DNA of 21,007 nucleotides from an uncultured Lachnospiraceae bacterium (GCA_947068385.1 CAMTBF010000007.1:1-21007), one strand, 5' to 3'; shown: positions 1 to 6,540, counted from the stretch's first letter. Numbers and translations are program-made. The notes: generated from the letters alone by a model not told the origin.

Positions 1-150
1 GAGGTAGCCTGTGAGCAGCTTACCTATACGCAGAAGACGGTTACGGAAATCGCATATGACTGTGGATTTCATGACGCAAGCTATTTTGTGAAGGTGTTCA
101 AACGCTATCGGCGCAGAACGCCCTCCCAGTATATGAAGGGAGAGTTCTGA
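1..150 (+). CDS. AraC-family transcriptional regulator, C-terminal end (partial)
   Basis: The window opens inside a gene. Frame 1 reads 49 codons to a TGA at 148-150. The residues IAYDCGFHDASYFVKVFKRY followed by RTPSQYMKG are the second helix-turn-helix of an AraC/XylS DNA-binding domain, whose usual C-terminal signature is G(F/Y)-x-D-x-SYF-x-x-x-FK-x-x-G-x-TP-x-x-YR. The glycine that normally follows FKRY is replaced by R-R-R. The gene starts outside the window, so its sensory domain and target cannot be judged. It ends 79 bases before the next start, and a fresh promoter lies between, so it is probably not cotranscribed with the GntR gene. Confidence 0.85.
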   Translation, partial: EVACEQLTYTQKTVTEIAYDCGFHDASYFVKVFKRYRRRTPSQYMKGEF

Positions 151-167
151 AAAATTCTGAAAACCTG

Positions 168-196
168 TTGACAGACGACTGATTATGGTGTATATA
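168..196 (+). promoter_or_regulatory. Promoter of the GntR/ABC operon
   Basis: TTGACA at 168-173, a 17-base spacer and TATATA at 191-196 make a near-consensus housekeeping promoter about 35 bases before the TTG start of the GntR gene. The -10 lies inside the palindrome described separately. Confidence 0.75.
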
Positions 197-209
197 TAAC
201 ATATAAACA
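189..209. promoter_or_regulatory. Palindromic operator over the -10, probable GntR autoregulation site
   Basis: Half sites TGTATATAT (189-197) and ATATAAACA (201-209) form an inverted repeat with 8 of 9 matching positions around a 3-base centre. It covers the -10 and the start region, where a bound repressor would block polymerase. YtrA-type GntR proteins commonly repress their own operon through AT-rich palindromes ending in TGT/ACA. That this regulator binds here is inference. Confidence 0.55.
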
Positions 210-229
210 GTAGAGAGGGTGATACCGAT

Positions 230-619
230 TTGAAACTATTGCAGAATTCAGGAATCCCCATTTACCAGCAGATCGCCGAGCAGCTCAAGGCCGATATCCT
301 GGCGGGCAGGCTGAAGGAGGGCGAGTATCTCCCCTCCATCCGGGGCCTGGCCAAGGACCTGCGGATCAGCGTCATCACCACCATGAAGGCCTATGAACAG
401 CTGGCCCAGGAGGGCCTGGTGACAGCGGTGCAGGGCAAGGGCTTCTACGTGAACGCCCAGGACAGCGAGATGCTGAAGGAGCAGCACCTGCGCAAGGTGG
501 AGGAGGCATTGCTGGAGGCGGTGAGCGCCGCCAGGATAGCAGGGATGACAGGCCAGGAGCTGCAGGAAGTCCTGCGCACCTTGCTGGACATGGACGACGA
601 GCGGGACAATCAGGGATAG
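230..619 (+). CDS. GntR-family transcriptional regulator, YtrA subfamily
   Basis: A 129-residue protein starting at TTG, with GAGAGGG 9-15 bases upstream. Residues about 8-75 are a GntR winged helix: PIYQQIAEQLKADILAGRL, then LPSIRGLAKDLRISVITTMKAYEQLAQEGLV as the recognition region, then GKGFYV as the wing. The remaining 50 residues form a short helical tail, as in the YtrA subfamily, which lacks the large ligand domains of FadR or HutC types. YtrA regulators typically repress a linked ABC transporter and respond to cell-envelope stress. Here the next three genes are an ABC ATPase and two membrane proteins, starting 22 bases downstream. The inducer is not deducible. Confidence 0.93.
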   Translation: MKLLQNSGIPIYQQIAEQLKADILAGRLKEGEYLPSIRGLAKDLRISVITTMKAYEQLAQEGLVTAVQGKGFYVNAQDSEMLKEQHLRKVEEALLEAVSAARIAGMTGQELQEVLRTLLDMDDERDNQG

Positions 620-641
620 ACAGGAGGAGAAACATAGGGAC

Positions 642-1610
642 ATGACCAGAATAGACGAAAAAACAACCATAACAAAACAAGGAAACGAATCACAGCCCAC
701 CCGGATACAGGACACAGCCCTGCAGGCCCGGGACCTGCGCAAGAGATACAAGGGCTTCGAGCTCTCGGTTCCCCGGCTCGCGCTGCCCAAGGGCTTCGCC
801 ACCGCCCTGATCGGAGAGAACGGCGCGGGGAAGACCACCCTGCTGAACATCCTCACGGGCATAAGGCTGGACTTCAAGGGGGAGGTCACCTATTTCGACA
901 GACAGGAGCCGGGAATCTGCGGGGAAATCCAGGAGCAGATCGGCTACACGGGCCCCGGCGCATATTTCCTCCCCCAGTGGACGATTCGTCAGGTGGAGGA
1001 GATCAGCGGGCTGCTGTTCCATGGCTTCCATCAGGACAGGTACCGGGCGATCTGTGAGGAGCTTGGAATCGGCGGCAGCGGCCTGGATGTGGCCAAGGAG
1101 GTGAAGAGCCTTTCCGACGGCAACCGGATGAAGCTGATGCTGGCGGCAGTGCTGGCCAGGGACACCCAGCTATTGATCCTGGACGAGCCGGCCTCCCCCT
1201 TGGATCCCCTGATGCGCGACAGACTCTGCGACATGATACGGGACTACCTGGAGCAGGGAGGCGGGGAGAAGTCTGTGCTCTTCTCCACCCACAATATCGC
1301 CGACATGGAGAACGTGACCGATTACTGCCTCATCCTGGAGCACGGCAACATCGTGGAGGAGGGCTTCGTGGAGGATCTGAAGGAGAAATACGTGCTGGTC
1401 AAGGGAGAGGCCGCGGACGGGGAGCGGGCCAGGGAAATCCTTTTCTCCATGAACCGCAGCGCATATGGCTTCGAGGGGATCTGCCTGGCCGGGAACCTGG
1501 ACCGGCTGGCCGGGATGGACGTGAGCCTGGAGACCCCTACCCTGTCCCAGATCAGCGTGGCGGTGATGAAGGCCAATACGAGCCTGGGAAAGCTTCAAAA
1601 AAGGGCATAG
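642..1610 (+). CDS. ABC transporter ATP-binding protein (YtrB-like)
   Basis: A 322-residue cytoplasmic ATPase that should power the two membrane proteins encoded next. Walker A is GENGAGKT (residues 58-65), the signature is LSDGN (157-161) instead of LSGGQ, Walker B is LLILDEP (177-183) followed by the D-loop SPLDP, and the H-loop histidine is in LFSTHNI. About 27 polar residues precede the ATPase fold, and about 90 residues follow the H-loop, as in YtrB/EcsA-type exporters. AGGAGG at 622-627 lies 14 bases from the ATG, a little far, but no better start is seen. It is the second gene of the GntR operon. The substrate is unknown. Confidence 0.92.
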   Translation: MTRIDEKTTITKQGNESQPTRIQDTALQARDLRKRYKGFELSVPRLALPKGFATALIGENGAGKTTLLNILTGIRLDFKGEVTYFDRQEPGICGEIQEQIGYTGPGAYFLPQWTIRQVEEISGLLFHGFHQDRYRAICEELGIGGSGLDVAKEVKSLSDGNRMKLMLAAVLARDTQLLILDEPASPLDPLMRDRLCDMIRDYLEQGGGEKSVLFSTHNIADMENVTDYCLILEHGNIVEEGFVEDLKEKYVLVKGEAADGERAREILFSMNRSAYGFEGICLAGNLDRLAGMDVSLETPTLSQISVAVMKANTSLGKLQKRA

Positions 1611-1660
1611 GGGCTTTGGAATCCAAGATTGGGAAAGTTGGGAAAGGTGTGGTCTGAAGG

Positions 1661-2338
1661 ATGAGGAATCGAATGAAAAGCTATCTGGTTTTTACCAGTG
1701 CGTGGTATCGGTTGGCAGTGTTCCTGCTGATGCCGACAGCCCTGATCGGGCTGGGGCTGTGGGTGGAGAGGATGCTTTGGGGAGGCCGCGGGGCCACAGG
1801 CGTGATAGTCGCGGCAGTGCTCCTGCCCATAGCGGAGATCGTCTCCGACAACTGGCTCTTCGGGGGCATCCAGACAAAGGATTCCATGAGGCTGGAGTAC
1901 CTGAAGACATCCGGGCGGGGGATGGAGATCTTAAGGAGCGCGCTCTGGGTGGATCTGGCGCGGAAGCTTCTGTCTGCGCTGGGCATCATGGCGCTGTGCC
2001 GGCTGGCAGGGACGTGGATGGCGGCAGAGGGTACCGATTATGGATCCGGCATAATGGACTGGGGGCTGGAGGCGGGGATCCTGCTGTACTTCACGCTGCT
2101 TTCCTATTTCGTCTCCACCCTGGGCACTTTCCTGTCCAGGTTCGGCGACATGCTGTGGATGAACCTGCTGGTTGGCTACGGGGCGGTCTTCGTGATGCTG
2201 TTTGGATTGACCCTGCTGAACCTGGCGGATATTATCTTCATGATCGATATCATATGCGCGGTATTTGGAATCCTCATAAGCGCTGTGACGGTGAGAACCG
2301 CCATGAAGAGGGTGGAAAGGAGCTATTATGATAAATGA
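1661..2338 (+). CDS. Six-helix membrane protein, probable ABC permease subunit
   Basis: A 225-residue hydrophobic protein with about six predicted membrane helices (roughly residues 17-36, 46-62, 97-115, 133-155, 165-185, 189-212) and no signal peptide or large outer domain. I do not recognise a named family. Its size, topology and place directly after the ATPase make it a probable ABC-2-like permease. A second in-frame ATG at 1673 has a better-spaced ribosome site (GAGG at 1663-1666), so the true protein may be four residues shorter. The stop overlaps the next start by 11 bases, which suggests translational coupling and a 1:1 partner. Confidence 0.75.
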   Translation: MRNRMKSYLVFTSAWYRLAVFLLMPTALIGLGLWVERMLWGGRGATGVIVAAVLLPIAEIVSDNWLFGGIQTKDSMRLEYLKTSGRGMEILRSALWVDLARKLLSALGIMALCRLAGTWMAAEGTDYGSGIMDWGLEAGILLYFTLLSYFVSTLGTFLSRFGDMLWMNLLVGYGAVFVMLFGLTLLNLADIIFMIDIICAVFGILISAVTVRTAMKRVERSYYDK

Positions 2339-2999
2339 CTGGAAGCTTGGGATGAGGATGCTGCGCCATGCCTATGGCGTAAAGATGAACTGCATCGTGG
2401 TAGGGCTGCTGCTGTTGCTGGAGGTTCCGGCCGTCATCCTGGGGAGGATGGACGGAAACGGCTTTCCCGCATGCTATATACTCCTGGTGATGGGCATGCT
2501 GCCCGTGCAGATGCTGTTTTCCCTGAGCGTGTCGTCCATGGTGCAGACATCTCCCATGAAAAAGAAGCTGCAGACGAAGATACCGGTCCTGGTGAACCTC
2601 ACCGTCATGTGGGCCGTGTACCTGGCAGGGATCGCGCTGAGCTGCATAATGATTTGGGGAAAGCCGGAAAACCGTGGCGAGATGTACGGCAACCTGCTTT
2701 TGCTGGCGCTTTCCCTGGCCATGGTGATGGTCTACATGGGAGCGGCCTATAAGCATTTCATACTGGCATCCGTCTGCCTGCTCCCTGTCCTGTGCATGGC
2801 GATAGCCGGGGGCCTCACAGGCGGGATCAGAGGCTTCCTGATGGGGATGGGGAAGGGAATCCCCCTCTGGCAGACGGCGCTGTTGGGCCTTGCGGTGGTG
2901 GCTGCGGGGGCCGCGGCGGAATATCTGCTCTCGCTGCTGTTCTATAAGGCCCCTATGGACAGGATAGCCCTGTCGGGACGCCTGCGCAGGGAGATATGA
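2328..2999 (+). CDS. Second six-helix membrane protein, probable ABC permease partner
   Basis: A 223-residue membrane protein with about six predicted helices (roughly 20-38, 48-68, 85-109, 121-140, 146-165, 180-205). The loop after helix 2, SPMKKKLQTKIP, is basic and short, and its SP-MKKK pattern resembles a cytoplasmic coupling loop. It starts inside the end of the preceding permease gene, with AAAGGAG about 6 bases upstream. The two membrane proteins plus the ATPase would complete one ABC complex. It is the last gene of the GntR operon, and the next gene converges on it. Family assignment is by context only, and substrate and direction of transport are unknown. Confidence 0.72.
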   Translation: MINDWKLGMRMLRHAYGVKMNCIVVGLLLLLEVPAVILGRMDGNGFPACYILLVMGMLPVQMLFSLSVSSMVQTSPMKKKLQTKIPVLVNLTVMWAVYLAGIALSCIMIWGKPENRGEMYGNLLLLALSLAMVMVYMGAAYKHFILASVCLLPVLCMAIAGGLTGGIRGFLMGMGKGIPLWQTALLGLAVVAAGAAAEYLLSLLFYKAPMDRIALSGRLRREI

Positions 3000-3057
3000 G
3001 GATTTTCTGCGGAGCAGCATGGGGCAGGCGGGAGGCAGAGGGAATAGGTTTTATGTG

Positions 3058-3087
3058 GAGGCCGGGGCGGATTTGCGCATCGGCCTC
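3058..3087. terminator. Hairpin between convergent genes, weak terminator candidate
   Basis: GAGGCCG (3058-3064) pairs with CGGCCTC (3081-3087) around a 16-base loop, directly after the minus-strand stop codon and 58 bases after the permease stop. There is no clear T-run on either side, so termination is only a possibility. Confidence 0.3.
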
Positions 3088-3870
3088 TTAGCCCAGGGCC
3101 ACGTCCAGCGCCAGCATCACCGCAAACCCTGCCGCGAAGCTGAGCGTCCCCAGATTGGAGTGCTCCCCGGCGGAGGCCTCGGGAATCAGCTCCTCCACCA
3201 CCACGTAGATCATGGCCCCGGCCGCGAAGCTCAGCAGATAGGGCAGGGCCGGGAGGATGAGCCCCGCGGCCAGGAGGGTCAGCAGGGCGGCCAGAGGCTC
3301 CACCACCCCGGAGAGGACGCCGTAGAGAAAGGCCCGCTTCTTCCCCGCGCCCTCCGCCCGCAGGGGCATGGAGATGATCGCCCCTTCGGGAAAGTTCTGG
3401 AGGGCGATGCCGATGGAGAGCGCCAGGGCCCCGGCCAGGGAGATTGTCTCGTCCCCGGCCATCCAGCCCGCCAGCACTACGCCCACCGCCATGCCCTCGG
3501 GGATGTTGTGGAGGGTCACCGCCAGCACCAGCATGGCGGTGCGCCCCAGACGGGTGCGGGGCCCCTCCGGCGAGGCGCTGTCCCGGTGCAGATGGGGGAT
3601 CGTCCTGTCCAGCAGCAGCAGGAACAGGATGCCCAGCCAGAACCCCGCCACCGCCGGGAGGAAGGCCAACTGCCCCATATGCCCCGCCTCCTCCATGGCA
3701 GGGATCAGCAGGCTCCAGACGGATGCCGCCACCATGACCCCTGCGGCGAAGCCGGTGAGGGACCTCTGCACCGCCGGAGGAAGGGCGTCCCGCATGACGA
3801 ACACGCAGGCAGCGCCCAGGACGGTTCCGAGAAAGGGAAGCAGGATTCCCTGTAAAGTTTCTATTGGCAT
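3088..3870 (-). CDS. ZIP-family divalent metal transporter (ZupT/GufA-like)
   Basis: A 260-residue integral membrane protein with about eight helices. The two metal-site helices are clear: TLHNIPEGMAVG (residues 119-130; H121, N122, E125) and QNFPEGAIIS (158-167; N159, E162), and a third acidic motif EELIPE lies at 226-231. The loop after helix 3 contains HLH near residue 93, a short form of the His-rich ZIP loop. Members import zinc, iron or manganese. The metal here is not readable from sequence. The ATG has GGAGG 8 bases upstream. It is a single-gene unit convergent with the GntR operon and behind its own strong promoter with a palindromic operator. Confidence 0.93.
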   Translation of the reverse strand: MPIETLQGILLPFLGTVLGAACVFVMRDALPPAVQRSLTGFAAGVMVAASVWSLLIPAMEEAGHMGQLAFLPAVAGFWLGILFLLLLDRTIPHLHRDSASPEGPRTRLGRTAMLVLAVTLHNIPEGMAVGVVLAGWMAGDETISLAGALALSIGIALQNFPEGAIISMPLRAEGAGKKRAFLYGVLSGVVEPLAALLTLLAAGLILPALPYLLSFAAGAMIYVVVEELIPEASAGEHSNLGTLSFAAGFAVMLALDVALG

Positions 3871-3898
3871 TGTGTGACCTCCATATTCTGTATTTTGC

Positions 3899-3916
3899 AG
3901 TTAGTTATAACTAACT
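3899..3916. promoter_or_regulatory. Perfect 18-bp palindrome, probable metal-repressor operator
   Basis: AGTTAGTTATAACTAACT is a perfect inverted repeat immediately downstream of the -10 of the ZIP gene, over the predicted transcription start. Its TTAG...CTAA arms resemble the boxes of DtxR/IdeR/MntR-type regulators. Repression of a metal importer by such a protein would fit, but the binding protein is not in this window. Confidence 0.65.
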
Positions 3917-3922
3917 ACAACT

Positions 3923-3951
3923 ATTGTATGATAAAACATAAAATCTGTCAA
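3923..3951 (-). promoter_or_regulatory. Promoter of the ZIP transporter gene
   Basis: Read on the minus strand, TTGACA (3951-3946), a 17-base spacer and TACAAT (3928-3923) give a strong promoter. Transcription would start near 3916, at the edge of the 18-bp palindrome, about 46 bases before the ATG. Confidence 0.8.
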
Positions 3952-3957
3952 TACATA

Positions 3958-3987
3958 TTGAAAAAAGAGACCAGGCTCCGATATACA
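3958..3987 (+). promoter_or_regulatory. Candidate promoter of the small membrane protein gene
   Basis: TTGAAA (3958-3963), an 18-base spacer and TATACA (3982-3987) lie 63 bases before the ATG at 4050. It is divergent from the ZIP promoter, and the two -35 boxes are close together. Confidence 0.45.
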
Positions 3988-4049
3988 TTGTAAACGGCAG
4001 ACAGATATTTTATGCTGTGCGTTGGTTGGATTTGCGGAGGAGGGCAGCT

Positions 4050-4253
4050 ATGAAAGAAACGGAAAGAAATGCGGTATGTATCATTGTGGTGTACATTGTC
4101 TTATGGTATGCGGGCGCCATGTTCGGCTTTTTCCCTTTTAGCGCCGGCGATCTGGTGCTTGGGGCCGTGGGATTCACGGGGCTTCTGATCGTCATGGCAA
4201 TGGTGGCATGCACCTGCTGGATCATCGACACCATTAAAAAGACAGCGAAATAA
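4050..4253 (+). CDS. Small two-helix membrane protein, unknown function
   Basis: A 67-residue protein. I chose the ATG at 4050 because GGAGGAGGG (4036-4044) sits about 6 bases upstream; an in-frame GTG at 4017 lacks such a site. Two membrane helices are apparent (residues about 9-28 and 35-57), joined by FFPFSAGD and followed by a basic tail, IKKTAK. The layout resembles small YhdT-like membrane proteins that accompany sodium symporters, but no symporter is adjacent and I do not claim that family. The next gene begins 40 bases later on the same strand, so the two may be cotranscribed. Confidence 0.7.
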   Translation: MKETERNAVCIIVVYIVLWYAGAMFGFFPFSAGDLVLGAVGFTGLLIVMAMVACTCWIIDTIKKTAK

Positions 4254-4293
4254 TTCCGATATAAGGGACGATGTTACATTTGGAGGGAACGGA

Positions 4294-4770
4294 ATGGCAA
4301 TCGAGAAAGTAAAAGCTTATTTCAGGGAATACGGCATGGAGGACAGGGTCCTGGAGCTGGACGAATCCAGCGCCACCGTGGAGCTGGCGGCCCAGGCCCT
4401 GCACTGCGAGCCCGCAAGGATCGCGAAGACGCTCTCCTTCCTGGTGGATGGCCGCGCGGTGCTGGTGGTGGCCGCCGGGGACGCGAAAATCGACAACGGG
4501 AAGTACAAGGCGCAGTTCGCCGCCAAGGCAAAGATGCTCACGCCCCAGGAGGCGGAGGAGCTGGTAGGCCATGCCGTAGGCGGCGTATGCCCCTTTGCGG
4601 TGAACCCGGGCGTGTCGGTGTACCTGGACGTGTCCCTGAAGCGCTTCGGGACGGTATTCCCCGCCTGCGGCAGCTCCAACAGCGCCATAGAGCTCACCAT
4701 CCCGGAGCTGGAGGAATGCTCCGGCCCCGCGGGATGGGTGGATGTGTGCAAGGGATACCAGGCCCCCTAA
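4294..4770 (+). CDS. YbaK/EbsC-family aminoacyl-tRNA deacylase (ProX-like)
   Basis: A 158-residue cytoplasmic protein of the YbaK/ProRS-INS fold. These enzymes hydrolyse mischarged tRNAs, typically Cys- or Ala-tRNA(Pro), to protect translation fidelity. Family landmarks are visible: RIAKTLSFLVDG with the conserved lysine K45, a VVAAGDAKID strand, GGVCPF, and the glycine/serine-rich PACGSSNSAIEL segment near the C terminus. The length matches the family. TTGGAGGG precedes the ATG by about 7 bases. The gene ends four bases into the 3' end of the converging ribU gene (shared bases 4767-4770), so the two transcripts overlap there. The exact tRNA substrate cannot be read from the sequence. Confidence 0.93.
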   Translation: MAIEKVKAYFREYGMEDRVLELDESSATVELAAQALHCEPARIAKTLSFLVDGRAVLVVAAGDAKIDNGKYKAQFAAKAKMLTPQEAEELVGHAVGGVCPFAVNPGVSVYLDVSLKRFGTVFPACGSSNSAIELTIPELEECSGPAGWVDVCKGYQAP

Positions 4771-5426
4771 AGGACGCCCCGCAGGGAGAGGAACAGCAGG
4801 AGGCAGCTTGCCAGGAGGAACAGGGCCGTCAGGAACGCCCCGGGACGGAACCGCATCTTCCCGGTAGGCTCTGTCCCGGGGAGGGCCTCCGCCAAGAGGG
4901 AACGCCGCAGGGCAGTGACCACGGGCTTGTATAAAAGCAGCGCGATCCCCGCGTTCAGTCCCCCTTTGATTACGTTAAAGGGCAGGAAGGCCGGAAGCAG
5001 CAGCTGCGCCACCGCCTCCCTGGTATACCCCATGTACACCGGAGCCACCAGGTAATTCCAGAGCATCATCACCGCCACCTGGCAGCCCAATCCGCCAAGC
5101 AGCCCTCCCAGGGCGCCGGACAGCCTGCGCCTTTTCCCATAGAGAAAGGCTGCGGGGCAGGCGAAGGCGCAGCTGGAGATGACGTTCATCAGGCAGCCCC
5201 AGATGCCGGTGCTGCTGACGGTGAACATCTCCGTGACGGACACGATGGCGCTGACGGCAAAGGCGGCCAGGGGGCCGAAGAGCAGCCCGCCGATGACGAT
5301 GATGACGTCCTTGGGATCGTACTTCAGGAACAAGATCAATGGGACGCGGCCAAAGACGGTGGCGATGTAGGCCAGCGTGCAGAGCAGGCCCAGGGTGGTC
5401 AGTTTCTTAGTGCTTGTGTGTTTCAT
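4767..5426 (-). CDS. ribU: ECF transporter S component RibU, riboflavin uptake
   Basis: A 219-residue membrane protein that binds riboflavin and works with the shared ECF energising module (EcfA, EcfA', EcfT), which is not encoded here. About six helices are predicted. LKYDPKDVIIVIGGLLFGPLAA near residues 35-55 is the characteristic RibU stretch, and a basic N terminus (MKHTSTKKL) matches S components. The ATG at 5426 has AGGAGG 8 bases upstream; a longer open frame to 5486 runs through the regulatory hairpin and lacks a ribosome site. Assignment is supported independently by the FMN riboswitch in its leader. The C-terminal tail past residue 185 is longer than I would expect. Confidence 0.92.
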   Translation of the reverse strand: MKHTSTKKLTTLGLLCTLAYIATVFGRVPLILFLKYDPKDVIIVIGGLLFGPLAAFAVSAIVSVTEMFTVSSTGIWGCLMNVISSCAFACPAAFLYGKRRRLSGALGGLLGGLGCQVAVMMLWNYLVAPVYMGYTREAVAQLLLPAFLPFNVIKGGLNAGIALLLYKPVVTALRRSLLAEALPGTEPTGKMRFRPGAFLTALFLLASCLLLFLSLRGVL

Positions 5427-5428
5427 AT

Positions 5429-5508
5429 GGATACCTCCTGAAATGTAATGACACCTGAAAGCGGCGAAAGGCCTTTCAGGTGTCATGTTTTTTCGTTTCA
5501 GGTGTATC
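5429..5508 (-). promoter_or_regulatory. Nested hairpin that can sequester the ribU ribosome site
   Basis: In the ribU mRNA an inner 14-bp stem (5473-5486 with 5448-5461, 11-base loop) is enclosed by an outer stem in which 5496-5502 pairs with 5437-5443 and 5504-5508 pairs with 5430-5434. The outer 3' arm contains the AGGAGG of ribU. The motif ACACCTGAAA occurs twice and TTTCAGG twice in this mRNA, so the arms can also pair in another order that frees the ribosome site. The pairing is read directly; the regulatory role is inferred. Confidence 0.6.
5448..5493 (+). terminator. Intrinsic terminator readable on the plus strand
   Basis: ATGACACCTGAAAG and its complement form a perfect 14-bp stem with an 11-base loop, followed on the plus strand by G and six T. 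It could stop transcription running through ybaK toward the riboswitch. The same stem is part of the ribU leader on the other strand. Confidence 0.5.
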
Positions 5509-5556
5509 GAAATTGCCTACAGAGCAGTTCACAGGCGGACAAAAAAGAGTGCAGAC

Positions 5557-5577
5557 AAAAGCCAGATACCATCTGGC
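5557..5577 (-). terminator. Terminator hairpin downstream of the FMN aptamer
   Basis: On the minus strand GCCAGAT (5577-5571), loop GGT, ATCTGGC (5567-5561), then TTTTG, with a further T6 at 5546-5541. It begins 12 bases after the aptamer closing stem. This is the usual place for the expression platform of a transcription-terminating FMN riboswitch. Confidence 0.65.
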
Positions 5578-5589
5578 CATTCCGACACA

Positions 5590-5731
5590 CCTTCTTTAAT
5601 CCGGACTATACCGTCGGTTCCGGAATTTCACCGAACCCCGCGCATATGCGCCCGCGGACTATCACCGCCGATCGGGAATTCTTGCTTCTCAGACCACAGA
5701 CGTCCGAGAAGAGTCACCCTGCCCTGAAGAC
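5590..5731 (-). promoter_or_regulatory. FMN riboswitch (RFN element)
   Basis: The minus strand carries the RFN consensus blocks in order: TCTTCAGGGCAGGGTG opening stem P1 and P2, a variable CTTCTC/GAGAAG hairpin, GAATTCCCGATCGGCGGT, AGTCCGCGGGCGC with a GCGCATATGCGC hairpin, GGTGAAATTCCGGAACCGACGGT (a conserved stem), AGTCCGGAT, then AAAGAAG closing P1 with TCTTC. These aptamers bind FMN and turn down riboflavin synthesis or uptake genes. It lies between a good promoter and ribU, so FMN should repress ribU. Confidence 0.95.
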
Positions 5732-5757
5732 ATTCCTGCTATTCAGTTGTTGAAAGG

Positions 5758-5787
5758 ATTATAGCACGGGCGGCATGGCATGGTCAA
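5758..5787 (-). promoter_or_regulatory. Promoter of the ribU leader
   Basis: On the minus strand TTGACC (5787-5782), an 18-base spacer and TATAAT (5763-5758) preceded by TGC, an extended -10. Transcription would start some 20 bases before the aptamer. Confidence 0.8.
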
Positions 5788-5892
5788 CAGCATTTTGCGG
5801 GAGGGCGGAACCCATTGAAAAGCCTCTCATATTCTATCATGATTCCGGGAAAGATAAAGCCTGTACAGTTCACAGAATCTTCACAAAAATTG

Positions 5893-5919
5893 TTAGCACT
5901 CCCTCTTGACGAGTGCTAA
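5893..5919. promoter_or_regulatory. CIRCE element, HrcA operator
   Basis: TTAGCACTC (5893-5901), 9 bases, GAGTGCTAA (5911-5919): an exact match to the CIRCE consensus bound by the heat-shock repressor HrcA. It overlaps the -35 of the hsp20 promoter. HrcA itself is not encoded in this window. Confidence 0.95.
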
Positions 5920-5934
5920 AATAAGTGTTATAGT
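5906..5934 (+). promoter_or_regulatory. Promoter of hsp20
   Basis: TTGACG (5906-5911), a 17-base spacer and TATAGT (5929-5934). The -35 lies within CIRCE. It leaves a leader of about 125 bases before the hsp20 ATG, with no other gene in it. Confidence 0.75.
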
Positions 5935-6064
5935 ACAGATAGAACAAGGGAACAGAGAAAACGAAAGGCAGGAGCCGATCGGATCCCGGGTTCAAAAAAA
6001 CCAGCGCTCCACAGGACAGCGCCGGAGGATAGCAAAGTGCAGATGCAGAAAGGAGACATGACTT

Positions 6065-6517
6065 ATGATGATGCCCAGTATTTTCAGAGATAATTTGTTC
6101 GACAGCTTTATGGAGGATTTCGCGTTTCCGTCATTCCCTGACATCGACAGGACGCTGTACGGCAAGCACGCCAGGAACCTGATGAAGACCGATGTGAAGG
6201 AGACGGAGGACGGCTACGAGGTGGACATCGACCTGCCCGGCTTCAAGAAGGACGAGATTCAGATGGAGCTTGTGAACGGCAACCTCACCGTCAGCGCCGC
6301 CAAGGGCCTGGACAAGGACGAGAAGGATGAGAAAGGCACCTACGTAAGGCGCGAGCGCTACGCCGGGAGCATGAGCCGCAGCTTCTACGTAGGGGAGCAT
6401 GTGACCGAGGAGGACATCCACCCCAAGTACGAGAACGGCATCCTGACCTTCCATATCCCCAAGGAGGAGAGGAAGGCAGTGGAGGAGAAGAAGCATTACA
6501 TCTCCATCGAGGGATAA
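6065..6517 (+). CDS. Small heat-shock protein, Hsp20/alpha-crystallin family
   Basis: A 150-residue ATP-independent holdase that keeps unfolded proteins soluble in the cytoplasm. Residues 1-35 are a Phe-rich N-terminal arm (NLFDSFMEDFAFPSF). The alpha-crystallin domain runs from about 38 to 140, with DVKETEDGYEVDIDLPGFKK, RRERYAGSMSRSFYV and the conserved HPKYENGILTFHIPK block. The C terminus is KKHYISIEG, where an I-x-I motif would bind a neighbouring subunit. AAAGGAG lies about 9 bases before the ATG; an ATG at 6058 is out of frame and closes after ten codons. Control by HrcA is expected from the CIRCE site upstream. Confidence 0.96.
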   Translation: MMMPSIFRDNLFDSFMEDFAFPSFPDIDRTLYGKHARNLMKTDVKETEDGYEVDIDLPGFKKDEIQMELVNGNLTVSAAKGLDKDEKDEKGTYVRRERYAGSMSRSFYVGEHVTEEDIHPKYENGILTFHIPKEERKAVEEKKHYISIEG

Positions 6518-6540
6518 TGTTTTGCACAGGCCGCCAGGAT

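Noticed and set aside
3019..3855. 278-codon plus-strand frame opposite the ZIP gene
   Set aside because: The minus strand encodes an evident ZIP transporter with its own promoter; the plus frame is low-complexity G/Q/H/R.
4017..4049. GTG start extending the small membrane protein by 11 residues
   Set aside because: No ribosome site before it, and the extension would be translated across the strong GGAGGAGGG used by the ATG at 4050.
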